Shown: positions 17,274 through 26,041, counted from the stretch's first letter. The stretch is DNA of 42,061 bases from Acidobacteriaceae bacterium (GCA_025462785.1 JAOAPG010000130.1:1-42061); one strand, 5' to 3'. Notes: a model not told the origin generated them from the sequence alone. Translations and numbers: made by a program.

Positions 17274-18113
17274 TCAGTTCTTTTTTTGTGCGAGTACGAT
17301 GTATTGCGAGCCGGTCGAGCGCAGCAGAGGCGTGTTCCGGTCGGCCAAACGCTGTAAAGCGTTGTGTACTCTGATGCCGAAAGAGCCGGACAGCAGTTCG
17401 CGTCGAAACAGCGAAAAAGGCCCAAAACCCAGCGTCATTCCGTCAACCTTCAGGTATCCCGCAGTGTTAAGAATCGCGTCAAACTCTCTGATCGAGCATC
17501 TCTGAGTCCCTGGTCCCCGCTGATTGCGGCGTAAAGTCCGTAGCTTTGTTCTTATAGATGCGTGCAGCGGATTAAGCCTGGGATCCAGGAACTCGTTAAG
17601 TCGCCACCGATTGTCAATATTGGTGATCAGATATCCGTTAGCTCTAGTTGTTCGGGCGATCTCATCGATTGGGCGTTGCAAGGACCTGAGCCATGGCAAT
17701 ACACCGATCGCCAATACAAGGCGGAAGTGACTGCTGGGGCATCCCAGGTGATTAATGTCGGCCGGGTAGACTGTCACACGCTCAGCGACACCACACTCGA
17801 GCGCGCGTGCTCGGGTGAATTCCAGCATCTGGTCAACAGTATCGACAGCGTGGACCCTATAGCCCCGACGTGCTAGTGCGACGCTGACCCTACCAGCGCC
17901 ACATCCAGCATCAAGCACTAGGCTGTCCGGTGGCAGGGATAACTTGTCCACCATAGCCAGGATTATCGCCTCGCGCTGTTGATGGATCACTGAGTAGATA
18001 TCTTTCTTCGAATAGATACTGTCCCATTCGCGGGCAATAGCCTGAAAGTAGGAATCGAGCCGACGTTGCTGCTCGTCGGCGGCTGGCGAATACCTAACTC
18101 GGCTCAGACTCAT
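17274..18113 (-). CDS. Class I SAM-dependent methyltransferase, first gene of the sulfolactate unit
   Basis: The protein has 279 residues from the ATG at 18113. The frame stays open to 18341, but the extra 76 residues look unlike protein and are absent from the paralogue. Motif I is VLDAGCGAGRVSVALA, followed by HAVDTVDQML and the motif IV region VLAIGVLPWL. It is a full-length paralogue of the methyltransferase at 40102-40917: both share an IYSxxHQQR or LYSILYQER start, the LTLGFGPFSLF block and an RST-G-YI-LA ending. It is the first gene of the minus-strand unit, with only a weak ribosome site. A role as O- or carboxyl-methyltransferase on the final product is inference. Confidence 0.85.
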   Translation of the reverse strand: MSLSRVRYSPAADEQQRRLDSYFQAIAREWDSIYSKKDIYSVIHQQREAIILAMVDKLSLPPDSLVLDAGCGAGRVSVALARRGYRVHAVDTVDQMLEFTRARALECGVAERVTVYPADINHLGCPSSHFRLVLAIGVLPWLRSLQRPIDEIARTTRANGYLITNIDNRWRLNEFLDPRLNPLHASIRTKLRTLRRNQRGPGTQRCSIREFDAILNTAGYLKVDGMTLGFGPFSLFRRELLSGSFGIRVHNALQRLADRNTPLLRSTGSQYIVLAQKKN

Positions 18114-18561
18114 GTCCGTAACGATAGCGCCCCGGGTGCGACGGAACTCTCCCGAGCAAGTGCATAGATTCCTGATTGCGGCGCAGGGAAAATCCCGGAG
18201 CTGTCGAATCAAGGTTTGCCGCCAACCGATTTCCTGGCCAGCGTGCGTGTCAATGGTGGCCTGCGCTTCGCGGGCAGCCATCCACCCTACGACATTGCAT
18301 AAGGCGAGCGCCTTGCTAGCGCTGGGATTGGCTTCGCGCAAAGCAGCAATCGTATCGGGTTTTGGCTCCCGCCTTTTTCAATCACCGTCCACAGCAGGAA
18401 TGGGCGGTAACCTGTTACTGTCCCGCCCGGATACTGAGTAGATCTAAACCCTCTGACCAAGGTCTAAAACCTCAGTGATCTTCTCTCCTGGTCCCCATGA
18501 CCTTATGGTGAAGGCACACCCCCGCTCCCTGGCAGTGGTGAAAAAGGAAATGGAGCTTTTA

Positions 18562-19842
18562 ATGAAAAAGAGTTTTGGAACCGTAGCATTACTGTGGGTT
18601 GCCGGCATATTTGCAATTACTCTGCAGTCGTACGCACAAAGCACGGCTTTGCCAATGGGCAGTAAACCGATCGAGGCTGCGAATTTTGGCTTTGAGTGCA
18701 TGAGGAACAGCCCCACCTGCGGTTTAAATGGCTCGTGGATTCCGACGATCTCTCAGCCCGGGACGGTGCGCTTGTGGGACACGGGAACCAACTGGGGCCT
18801 GCTGAACCCTTCCAAAGGGAAATATAACTGGAGCGATTTAGATAAATGGCTTGACTTGATTGCTGCACACCAGCCGCGGGCGGCTATGTACACCTTCGGC
18901 CATGTCCCTTGCTGGGAAGCTACCGTTGCCTGCACTAACAACGGCTTTGGTAGCGGCTCGAGTTGGTCCCCAAGTCCACCCACAGACCTGACATCGACCG
19001 GCAGCCCCAGTTTCAACGCTTTCGTGAAAGCGTTGGTGAGCCACTGTTCTCCGGCCGGCCACTGTGTCAAGGACTACATCAAATATTGGGAGCTGTGGAA
19101 CGAAGCCAACAGCCCATACTACTGGAGTGGCAAGGTAGCGCAGTTGTACAATCTCTTTAAGCCTGTGATCCCGATCATCCGTAACAACGTTCCTGGCGCG
19201 ATCGTCTCGACTCCTCCCGTGTCCGGCGGCAATACCAGCTGGATGACCAGCTGGATGCAGCAGGAGAACAGCAACGGTAGGCTCTCCGACTATTATGGTT
19301 TCCACGTCTATCTCCAGGACACCGCGCCCGAGACCCGAATGAACATGGTTCGGTCCATGGTCGCCACCAAGAACAACAATGGATGGACCACCAAACCATG
19401 GATGAATACGGAGTCGGCTTTCTACAGCAACAGGTATACCTGCTCTACGAGCTACAGCAGCGCCCAGTGCCAAAGCGAGGTCGTGAGATGGTACATCTTA
19501 CAACTAGCGTATCAGGGAGGCGCGGGTGGTGCCTTCCAGGTGAACTGGTATGACTGGGACAGCCTCGAGAGCGGTGGCTATGACACGTACTATCACGGGA
19601 TGATGCAGTGGTTGGTAGGCGCGACGTTCACAGCCTCATGCACGAATAACAACACGGTGTGGAGCTGCCCGCTCAAGGAGCGTAACGGTAAGACTGCACT
19701 GATTGTTTGGAATACGGCCGGCAAAAGTACTTACACTCCACCGACTCAATACGTTGACTACAAGGACCTCACGGGCACGACTACATCAATATCGGCCCTT
19801 GAAGCGACGACAATTGGGTTATTCCCAATCATGTTCGAATAA
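18562..19842 (+). CDS. Secreted clan GH-A glycoside hydrolase (GH39/cellulase-like)
   Basis: The protein has 426 residues. The start at 18562 (GGAG seven bases upstream) opens directly into a signal peptide, MKKSFGTVALLWVAGIF, ending near SYAQS; upstream in-frame ATGs at 18475 and 18550 are less likely. The (beta/alpha)8 hydrolase has the acid/base in KYWELWNEAN and the probable nucleophile Glu in PWMNTES. It is paralogous to the gene at 33646 and to the pseudogene at 26042 (shared SQPGTVRLWDTGTNW-like and HCSPAGHCVKDYIKY blocks). Hydrolases of this clan, such as the GH39 enzyme PslG, occur in exopolysaccharide loci, where they cut or edit the polymer; that role is inferred. It is divergent from the sulfolactate unit and closed by a strong terminator. 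Confidence 0.85.
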   Translation: MKKSFGTVALLWVAGIFAITLQSYAQSTALPMGSKPIEAANFGFECMRNSPTCGLNGSWIPTISQPGTVRLWDTGTNWGLLNPSKGKYNWSDLDKWLDLIAAHQPRAAMYTFGHVPCWEATVACTNNGFGSGSSWSPSPPTDLTSTGSPSFNAFVKALVSHCSPAGHCVKDYIKYWELWNEANSPYYWSGKVAQLYNLFKPVIPIIRNNVPGAIVSTPPVSGGNTSWMTSWMQQENSNGRLSDYYGFHVYLQDTAPETRMNMVRSMVATKNNNGWTTKPWMNTESAFYSNRYTCSTSYSSAQCQSEVVRWYILQLAYQGGAGGAFQVNWYDWDSLESGGYDTYYHGMMQWLVGATFTASCTNNNTVWSCPLKERNGKTALIVWNTAGKSTYTPPTQYVDYKDLTGTTTSISALEATTIGLFPIMFE

Positions 19843-19877
19843 TACGGCCGGATCTCAGTTCAAGAAGCAGATCTCGT

Positions 19878-21314
19878 TCATTCTTCCGTAGCAAATTGCA
19901 ACGGAACTCTTTGTCGCGCTGTCCTGATGACAGCGCGATTTTTTTTGCTCTTTAGTTTCAGGGCTGCCACGTAGGTGCGCCGCGCAAAGTGATATACGCT
20001 GGAATCCGGATCAAACGAGCCCCGGATCAGTTCCTTAGCCAGCGACTCAATGCGGGCGCGTAGGAACTCAAAAGGGGCGCGCTGCCGGTAGTTGGTGAAG
20101 TACGCTTCGAGTTCCTCTTTGCTCTTGGCACGACCATTGTCCGCGTATTTCGCCACGTAAGGGGTGAAGTCCGGGTACAACCCCGTTTTGCTGAAACTGC
20201 CGTGCAGCGTGGTTTTCATGAAGTTTCCGATCAGCAGGTCATCGAAAATCTCCCAATGAATCGCGGTCATGAGCGAATGTCGCGGCACCTCAAACGTGAT
20301 TGCCCGGTGGAACTTGCGGCTAGAGAGTTCTACGATGTGGTCTTTTTTACCCACGCGAAAGTTCAAAAAATCAAAGTGGCCGCTGAGATGTTCGATTGCC
20401 CGGAAGTAGCGCGTAATCTTCTGTACGTCCACAGCATCAAGCTGCTCTTCCCAATCATCGCCAAACTCGGCCGGTGAACGGATACTGCGGGACCGCTCCG
20501 GTGGTGCGAGCGAAACGTAAGTGTCATTCGCGCAATCGTAACGGATGAAGGCCGGCAGCAGCTCGGAGGTTTTTGAGTCAAAACCGAAGGGATAATCGGA
20601 AAGTTTCGTCGTATACTCCTCGGCCCAGACGCTGTCCTCCCGCTGATAGCGGTGCATTGAGCTGAACGGGATGAAGTAGCGTGTAGGGAACATTGCGAGC
20701 TGAAACGCGATCTGCTTGCCCACAGGGAGTTTCTTCGCCGCCGGCGGAGGTATTCGTTGCCCCTGCTCGTCGAAGCAGTTGATCATGTCGGCATCACCGA
20801 ACCCCGACAAGTGCAGAAGAAATGATGTCTTGTACTGGGTGATAGTATTGCGTACGAACGGGCCCCAGCCGCGGTCGCTGGTGTCATTTAAATCGGCCAG
20901 CAGCCGGCCATTGACATCGATCAGCAGAATGCCGTCCTGATAATAGTCGGCAATACAAAGTACGCGGATGCGGTCCGAAAGTTTGTACCAAGTTCGATCC
21001 TGCATTACCTGGACTCTGTAGCCTTCTTGCTTGAGGTCGGCAGCAATCCGTCCACCTACGTGGTTCGGGAGCAGAATGGTTTTGTCGCGCAGCATTGGGA
21101 GAGAGTCACGGCTTAGGTGGTCAGGGTGCCCGTGAGAAATCCAGGCATACTGCGCCTTCGCGATCGATTGCAGTTGCTCCTCCGGGATTTCATGGGAGAA
21201 AATCCAACTGCCGAAGTAAGCGCTTCCTGCGATCCACGGGTCGGTAATTAACACGGGAACTTGATCATGGCAGATGAGGGTTGCGTTTCCAATGGTTTCG
21301 AAACCGATTTCCAT
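19878..21314 (-). CDS. MBL-fold metallohydrolase (UlaG/CMP-Neu5Ac hydroxylase-like)
   Basis: The protein has 478 residues. The ATG at 21314 is preferred to the TTG two codons earlier. The metallo-beta-lactamase metal site is visible as WISHGHPDHLS near residue 60, and ILLIDVNGRLLADLNDTSD near 130 may supply the next metal ligand. The long C-terminal part with MFPTRYFIPFSSMHRY and the length are reminiscent of the MBL part of CMP-N-acetylneuraminate hydroxylase-like proteins, but no Rieske cluster is present, so that activity is not implied. It may hydrolyse a phosphoester or lactone of a sugar. It is the last gene of the long minus-strand array, and its 3' end contains the terminator of the opposing gene. 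Confidence 0.75.
   Translation of the reverse strand: MEIGFETIGNATLICHDQVPVLITDPWIAGSAYFGSWIFSHEIPEEQLQSIAKAQYAWISHGHPDHLSRDSLPMLRDKTILLPNHVGGRIAADLKQEGYRVQVMQDRTWYKLSDRIRVLCIADYYQDGILLIDVNGRLLADLNDTSDRGWGPFVRNTITQYKTSFLLHLSGFGDADMINCFDEQGQRIPPPAAKKLPVGKQIAFQLAMFPTRYFIPFSSMHRYQREDSVWAEEYTTKLSDYPFGFDSKTSELLPAFIRYDCANDTYVSLAPPERSRSIRSPAEFGDDWEEQLDAVDVQKITRYFRAIEHLSGHFDFLNFRVGKKDHIVELSSRKFHRAITFEVPRHSLMTAIHWEIFDDLLIGNFMKTTLHGSFSKTGLYPDFTPYVAKYADNGRAKSKEELEAYFTNYRQRAPFEFLRARIESLAKELIRGSFDPDSSVYHFARRTYVAALKLKSKKNRAVIRTARQRVPLQFATEE
19914..19946 (+). terminator. Rho-independent terminator of the GH gene, inside the opposing CDS
   Basis: A perfect 10-bp stem (TCGCGCTGTC / GACAGCGCGA) with a 5-nt loop (CTGAT) is followed by eight T residues, 71 bases after the stop of the plus-strand GH gene. 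The same bases encode the Lys-Lys-Asn-Arg-Ala-Val-Ile-Arg-Thr-Ala-Arg-Gln stretch near the C-terminus of the MBL protein on the minus strand. Confidence 0.88.
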
Positions 21315-21473
21315 TCTCAATTTACCTTTTTGGCTGGTGCGCGGGTCGAATGGCCAATGATTACTGAGGCCAGCAGAACTCGCGCGTTTGAATCTGGCTT
21401 AGCTTTGGATTGGCAGCAAACAACCAGTGTCTTCAGAATGCCGCAAAACATGAGAGAGGAGGGCATGCCGGCA

Positions 21474-23006
21474 TTATTGGCACGACGCGAACTTAAAAGA
21501 AGCAATCCGTGTGTGCCAGTTGTTGGTTCCGTTGCTGACTAGGTACTCATTTGTGTACCAGAAGGTGCAGTCGTCTGTGGGATCAACAAACATGCTCGTA
21601 TAGTCGCCCCAGCGATTGCTGTTTGTCTGTGAACCATTGCCCTGGATAATTGTCTTTTCGGCCTCCATCGTTCCCAACGTGTCGGAAGGTACCCGTCCGG
21701 TATTGCAAATGGCCGGATGCATCGAGGAACTGGAGACGCTGTAGCCCACGGCGATATCGCCCAGCTTGTCCATTGCTATGCTGCCCATCCAGCGATAATT
21801 CGAGTCTGGACGAAATGTACCTTGCTGATACACAAACGGAGCGGAACCAGGACTGCGAATCTCGTACCAGCGAATAGCAGAGGGAGACCCCACGGAGTGG
21901 GTGACCACAATGGATTCATGCCCGTCACTGAAATGGCGGTAAGCCAAGCGGTACATCAGCCGGTCGCCAAGCGAATCAAGTTTCTGTTGCGTGGTGGATT
22001 GCGGGATGCAGACTCCTCCCGCACAAGCCTCCGAAAATCCCGCTACAGAGATGTTGGCGGGCCCGGTAAGGGTCGAATTCGAGGGCGTAGCGAAGTCGAC
22101 ATGGAACTTCCAGACGCCGAGCGAATTGGATCCAAAGTTCATGAAGTAATTGGGCGAGCCGCTGGGAGGAGCGATGCTGCCGTCTAAGTCGGACGGCAAC
22201 GGGTTGAGGTACTGCGACGGAAACTGAAAGCAGACCGCGATCGCCGCTAACCCGCTCAACATATTGCCCCTCTGGAGAGCACATGCATAGGCGTATAGGA
22301 ACGCGCCCGTGTTCGGATCCTGTTCATTATTAGATAAGTAATATGCGTCAGGCCACACACCCAGCTTGGGGTAATCAGGAAATTCGTTCGGCAGTTGAAA
22401 GGAGTAACGGTAGTACCCGCCGGTTGCGTCCGAGGTTTTAGATACCGCGACGCATTGATACCACGGGCCGCTGGAAGAAGCGGCAGCATGACGACTAATA
22501 ATCCAGCGATTGGCCGGTTTGTCGTACTCAATCGTACCGTCCCCCGGGTTGGTCGTTGCGCATGGACCGCTGAAGCCCTTAAACACGCTGTTCCCCGCGG
22601 CTGGACCGTATAGCAGCGTACCCGTTTTTGAATAGACGGCAAACCTGGCGTTAACCCATTCGACGATTTGCGTCGTGCCGACGGCGGCGTTTGGGTCAGG
22701 CACAGACCAGACGCCGTTGTCAGCGATCCCCTCAAAGTTAGCTCCCGAGGTCGTACTTACTGCCGCCGTGGCGCTTGTCTGCACTACAGTATCCCGCCCA
22801 TTCGATCTTGGGGGCCCACCGTGATGTTCGCGAATGGGAAACGGAGGGCCAGCGTCGCGGAGCGGCGGGATGTGTGATAACGACGGAAGATCATCGTGCT
22901 CGACCTCGTAGATGACGATTGGCTCAGAAGAATTCTGGGCCGAGAAATATGCGCCTGCCAAAAAAAATACAATCAGCGCGGCTAGCCTTACAACTTTCTC
23001 GATCAT
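21474..23006 (-). CDS. Secreted beta-propeller-like protein of unknown function
   Basis: The protein has 510 residues. The ATG at 23006 has AGGAG 10 bases upstream, while the GTG nine bases earlier is too close to that site. A signal peptide covers about residues 1-23 (VVRLAALIVFFLAGAYFSA). The body has repeated strand-rich blocks (VDPNAAVGTTQIVEWVN-like, RWIISRHAAA, WPDAYYLSNN, NRWGDYTSMFVDPTDDCTFW) of the kind seen in beta-propeller or sialidase-like folds, but no catalytic motif can be assigned. Four or more Cys in the exported part may form disulfides. It lies in the same direction between the MBL and HAF-repeat genes. Similar secreted proteins are common in acidobacteria, without known function. 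Confidence 0.72.
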   Translation of the reverse strand: MIEKVVRLAALIVFFLAGAYFSAQNSSEPIVIYEVEHDDLPSLSHIPPLRDAGPPFPIREHHGGPPRSNGRDTVVQTSATAAVSTTSGANFEGIADNGVWSVPDPNAAVGTTQIVEWVNARFAVYSKTGTLLYGPAAGNSVFKGFSGPCATTNPGDGTIEYDKPANRWIISRHAAASSSGPWYQCVAVSKTSDATGGYYRYSFQLPNEFPDYPKLGVWPDAYYLSNNEQDPNTGAFLYAYACALQRGNMLSGLAAIAVCFQFPSQYLNPLPSDLDGSIAPPSGSPNYFMNFGSNSLGVWKFHVDFATPSNSTLTGPANISVAGFSEACAGGVCIPQSTTQQKLDSLGDRLMYRLAYRHFSDGHESIVVTHSVGSPSAIRWYEIRSPGSAPFVYQQGTFRPDSNYRWMGSIAMDKLGDIAVGYSVSSSSMHPAICNTGRVPSDTLGTMEAEKTIIQGNGSQTNSNRWGDYTSMFVDPTDDCTFWYTNEYLVSNGTNNWHTRIASFKFASCQ

Positions 23007-23111
23007 GACTTCCACACTCCTGGTTTTGGTTCTTAAAGAGAGTTCCGCGATGCGTTTGTAGGATGCATTTATGTACGTGTTGCTGGATGTGCTTCATATG
23101 CCAATCAATGC

Positions 23112-24167
23112 TTAATGTGTTGGGGTCAGCAGAAAAGCGTGTGTCGGTCCGGCATGAGGCGGCTCGTCAGGGTCCGCCACGTGGGCCAGATCCGCTCCAA
23201 CCAGGCCGATGGCGACGATCTGTCCGCGATCGTTAACGCCCATCCCTCGTATTAGGACCACTTGGTTCGGCGGAATCAGCGTGTTCAGGTCCTGCATTCC
23301 TGTCGTGCTCGACCACACAAAGGCGCGCGGGCCGAGGTTTGTAGTAGCAACTCCGACCACTTGTCCCGAATTGCTGACATCCAGGGCCTCGCTGAAATTG
23401 CCGCTGGGGAGCGTGCCCAGGAATTGCATCGTGCCATTCGCCCAGAGAAACGCGTGCGTGCTTGCAGCGTTTGAGGAAGAACCCACAACCTGACCGGAGT
23501 TGCTGATTTTAAGTGCGCGACTCTCGGAATCGCCGGCAAGAGCGCCCAAATTCTGCATGCCGGATGCCGCCGACCACAAGAATGCGCGCCTGCCCGAAGG
23601 GGAGTCCGAGATACCCACAACCTGACCGGCGTTGTTGATGCCGTACGCCTCGCTGAAACCACCTCCAGGCAGGGTACCGAGATTGCGGATGCCCGCAGTC
23701 TGGATCCAAAGAACTGCGTGATGTCCGCCCGTGCCCCCGGAATACCCGGCTACTTGACCGGGGTCGTTGATGGCGTAAGCCACACTGCTGCTGTCGCCGG
23801 GGAGGGTGCCGAGGTCTTTCATGTTCCCATTCCAGAGGAAAGCGTGCACACTCGTGGCGGTGTTGGCTTGTCCAACTACCTGCCCGGCATGGTTGACGGA
23901 AAACGCAGCGCTGTAATCACCACCTGGGAGGAATCCGAGACTCTGGATCCTCCCATTCGTCCACAAAACCGCCTGGTTTTCATCTTGTGGAACGCCGGAG
24001 ACGCCTGCTCCTTGCGCGTTGAAGTTAACGCTGCGAACGATGCTGCTCCCTTCGGATAGGGAACCCAGGTCGCTAAGCGAGTATGTGACGGTCTGCGCAT
24101 AGAGCGGCTGCGCGATCCACACGGCGATTGAACAGAACGGGATGAGTATCGTGACAGGCATATTCAT
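23112..24167 (-). CDS. Secreted HAF-repeat protein
   Basis: The protein has 351 residues. GGAG stands seven bases before the ATG at 24167, and the signal peptide ends near PLYAQ. About six repeats of roughly 42 residues follow, each with the HAF consensus: NNAGQVVGISDSPSGRRAFLW, then an L-G-T-L-P-G turn (residues about 45-320; the GQVVG motif recurs in each). This matches the extracellular HAF repeat family, predicted to form a propeller-like structure. No enzymatic residues are evident; a binding or surface-coat role is likely. It sits 34 bases after the galactose-oxidase-like gene, so the two are probably co-transcribed. Confidence 0.85.
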   Translation of the reverse strand: MNMPVTILIPFCSIAVWIAQPLYAQTVTYSLSDLGSLSEGSSIVRSVNFNAQGAGVSGVPQDENQAVLWTNGRIQSLGFLPGGDYSAAFSVNHAGQVVGQANTATSVHAFLWNGNMKDLGTLPGDSSSVAYAINDPGQVAGYSGGTGGHHAVLWIQTAGIRNLGTLPGGGFSEAYGINNAGQVVGISDSPSGRRAFLWSAASGMQNLGALAGDSESRALKISNSGQVVGSSSNAASTHAFLWANGTMQFLGTLPSGNFSEALDVSNSGQVVGVATTNLGPRAFVWSSTTGMQDLNTLIPPNQVVLIRGMGVNDRGQIVAIGLVGADLAHVADPDEPPHAGPTHAFLLTPTH

Positions 24168-24201
24168 TGTGAGCTCCTGTACCTCTATGGACTTGCGGCG
24201 A

Positions 24202-25692
24202 TTAGCCGATGTGCACGATCGCGGCTACCGAGGGCCTGCCATTGTTCAATATGAACACCATGTAATAACCGGGAGGAGCGATGTTCGCGTTAGCCGGAGC
24301 AGTAACATTGAGTCCAGCAGCGCCCGTAGCGCTCGTTCCGGGCGTGAAGGTCAGACGCATAAAGCGCTGTTGCATGTTGAAGGAGTGAGTGACGGAACTG
24401 AGTCCGATCCAACTGACCTGCGTGATTGCAGGGGCGTCGGGCGTTGCAATGAAAAACTTCTGTCCGTACGTTACTGTGCTCGGTGCTGCGGCGATCGTCG
24501 GCCGGGTGCCTTGGAACAAGTACGGAGGTGAGTAGACCTCCGCAGTGGTAGCTGACACCTCACCGCCGGCAGAGAGCACCCTGGCGTCCGGCAACAAGAC
24601 GGCAGTGGAATGGTAGCCGCGATACACGGTGAGACTGGCTACAACTGTCCACCTGCCCATCGCCGGGTCCCAAATTTCCGCCGGTAAAACCGGAAGGGAA
24701 CTGTTGTCGAAACCAGTTCCGCTGCTCCCGCCAGTTACCAGGACCTTGCCGTCGGCCAGAATAGTTGCGTTGTGCTGCCGGCGTGGGTAATTCATCGACC
24801 CGGTGTACTGCCAATGCGGGCTTGACTGATTGAGGTCAATAACCTCAGCGGTCTTGGTCGGCGGATTGTGTCCGCCGGCGATGAGAACTTTGCCCACGTC
24901 GTACATCACAGCCGGGCCGTAATCGCGACTGCTGCCGAAATTCGTTTGTGCTACGAACGCCCATGAGCCGGTGCCTGCGGTGTTCAGATATTTCGTCTGC
25001 GCATATGGACCGGCGAGAAATACGCGGCCATTAGGCGCAAGCATCATGCGTGGATACACGGGTAAAACCACTTCAGCAGTGGTCAAATCCCGCCATGCTC
25101 CGGTCGCCTGCTGCCATATCTCTGGCAGCGGATCATTGCCTGTTGTCGAATCAATCTGGCCGGAGATGACCAGGACGTCACCGTTCGCCAAAGTAACGTT
25201 GGTCGGATACCAGCGGCCCGCATTCATGTTCGATAGCTCCGTCCAGGCATTAGCAACCGGGTCGAAGATAGCCGCGTTCCGTACGCCACACCCAGAGCCG
25301 CAGCCGCCAAGGCCACCAGCCCAGAGAATAGTGCCGTTGGGGAGAAAGGAGTGACCACCGCAAAAGATGTTGAAGCTGGCGGGTGTCGCAGGAGTAATCG
25401 CAGCAGTCGCAGGGTTCCAGAACTGGGGAATGTCTCCCAGTGAAAACGACGCGGAAAACAGTACCTGCCCCGTCTTCGGCAGGAAATGCAAATGAACTCC
25501 CTTGTAAGGCCAGCTTTGCTGTGCTGAGAACTGTCCAGTCACAGAAGCCTGACCCTGCACAACGCAGCTGCAGGCGATGAGGAGCACGGCAACAATAATC
25601 GCCGACATCACATTGGCGCTGACGCAGCGGATGAACTGTTTTGTCGAGCTGGCTTTCCTTTGTTGCTGCATTTTGCTTGAAGAGGGCCACAT
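24202..25692 (-). CDS. Galactose-oxidase-like copper radical oxidase (Kelch + DUF1929), secreted
   Basis: The protein has 496 residues with an N-terminal signal (MSAIIVAVLLIACSCVVQGQ, residues about 29-48). Kelch-type propeller blades (GDVLVISGQ, KVLIAGGHN, KVLVTGGSSG) are followed by the C-terminal DUF1929 sandwich. All copper/radical residues of galactose oxidase can be matched: Cys in FCGGHSF, Tyr in RWYPTN (the Cys-Tyr cross-link), Tyr-His in RGYHSTAVLLPD, and His in VTHSFNMQQR. Family enzymes oxidise a primary alcohol such as C6 of galactose to an aldehyde with release of H2O2. Its place in a polysaccharide locus suggests that it oxidises the polymer or its fragments. The start is not firmly fixed, since there is no clear ribosome site. 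Confidence 0.87.
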   Translation of the reverse strand: MWPSSSKMQQQRKASSTKQFIRCVSANVMSAIIVAVLLIACSCVVQGQASVTGQFSAQQSWPYKGVHLHFLPKTGQVLFSASFSLGDIPQFWNPATAAITPATPASFNIFCGGHSFLPNGTILWAGGLGGCGSGCGVRNAAIFDPVANAWTELSNMNAGRWYPTNVTLANGDVLVISGQIDSTTGNDPLPEIWQQATGAWRDLTTAEVVLPVYPRMMLAPNGRVFLAGPYAQTKYLNTAGTGSWAFVAQTNFGSSRDYGPAVMYDVGKVLIAGGHNPPTKTAEVIDLNQSSPHWQYTGSMNYPRRQHNATILADGKVLVTGGSSGTGFDNSSLPVLPAEIWDPAMGRWTVVASLTVYRGYHSTAVLLPDARVLSAGGEVSATTAEVYSPPYLFQGTRPTIAAAPSTVTYGQKFFIATPDAPAITQVSWIGLSSVTHSFNMQQRFMRLTFTPGTSATGAAGLNVTAPANANIAPPGYYMVFILNNGRPSVAAIVHIG

Positions 25693-25813
25693 GGGAACAC
25701 CATTCCCTTGGAGGTAAAGATAGCGATGGCAATCAGAGTTTGATCAGCCGCCGTTAGTTCGTGCAGGCGCTTGATCTCGGCACAACAAATTCGGTCAGGT
25801 CCACAATCGTTTC

Positions 25814-25999
25814 TCATTGGACAGTGAGCGTGATGGTGGTGGCATGCCCCGGAGTGCCGGAGCTTGAAGTTGCGTCGATGATGATCTCGTAGGTCCCGGC
25901 AGCCGCGGTCACTCCGTTTCTGCCTGCCCCCTCGTTCCCGCCGCAGGACGTGAACAGAAACACTATGACACACAGGAAAATATGGCTCGCAAGGAACAC
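25814..25999 (-). CDS. Small lipoprotein with a truncated Ig-like tail
   Basis: The protein has 61 residues from a GTG at 25999. It has a lipoprotein signal with lipobox FTSC (Cys about residue 19), then Gly/Asn-rich residues and a short tail (AAAGTYEIIIDATSSSGTPG) that resembles the last strands of bacterial Ig-like domains. It could be a real mini-lipoprotein or the fused ends of a once longer exported protein that lost its middle. No good ribosome site is seen, and it lies just after the decayed GH gene. Confidence 0.45.
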   Translation of the reverse strand: MFLASHIFLCVIVFLFTSCGGNEGAGRNGVTAAAGTYEIIIDATSSSGTPGHATTITLTVQ

Positions 26000-26041
26000 G
26001 ATCGTCGACTTGCGATTACATCTCCTGCTGGTCGCGCCAGC

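Noticed and set aside
17264..17425. Longer LarA-like protein starting at 17425
   Set aside because: The extra 54 residues overlap the end of the methyltransferase gene and are Cys/Arg rich; the family begins near the ATG at 17263.
18114..18341. N-terminal extension of the methyltransferase at 17274
   Set aside because: It is open but absent from the paralogue at 40102, and its residues do not look like a folded domain. It is treated as untranslated leader.
18838..19473. A 211-codon open frame on the minus strand opposite the GH gene
   Set aside because: Its composition is repetitive, driven by the codon pattern of the GH gene, and it has no recognisable domain.
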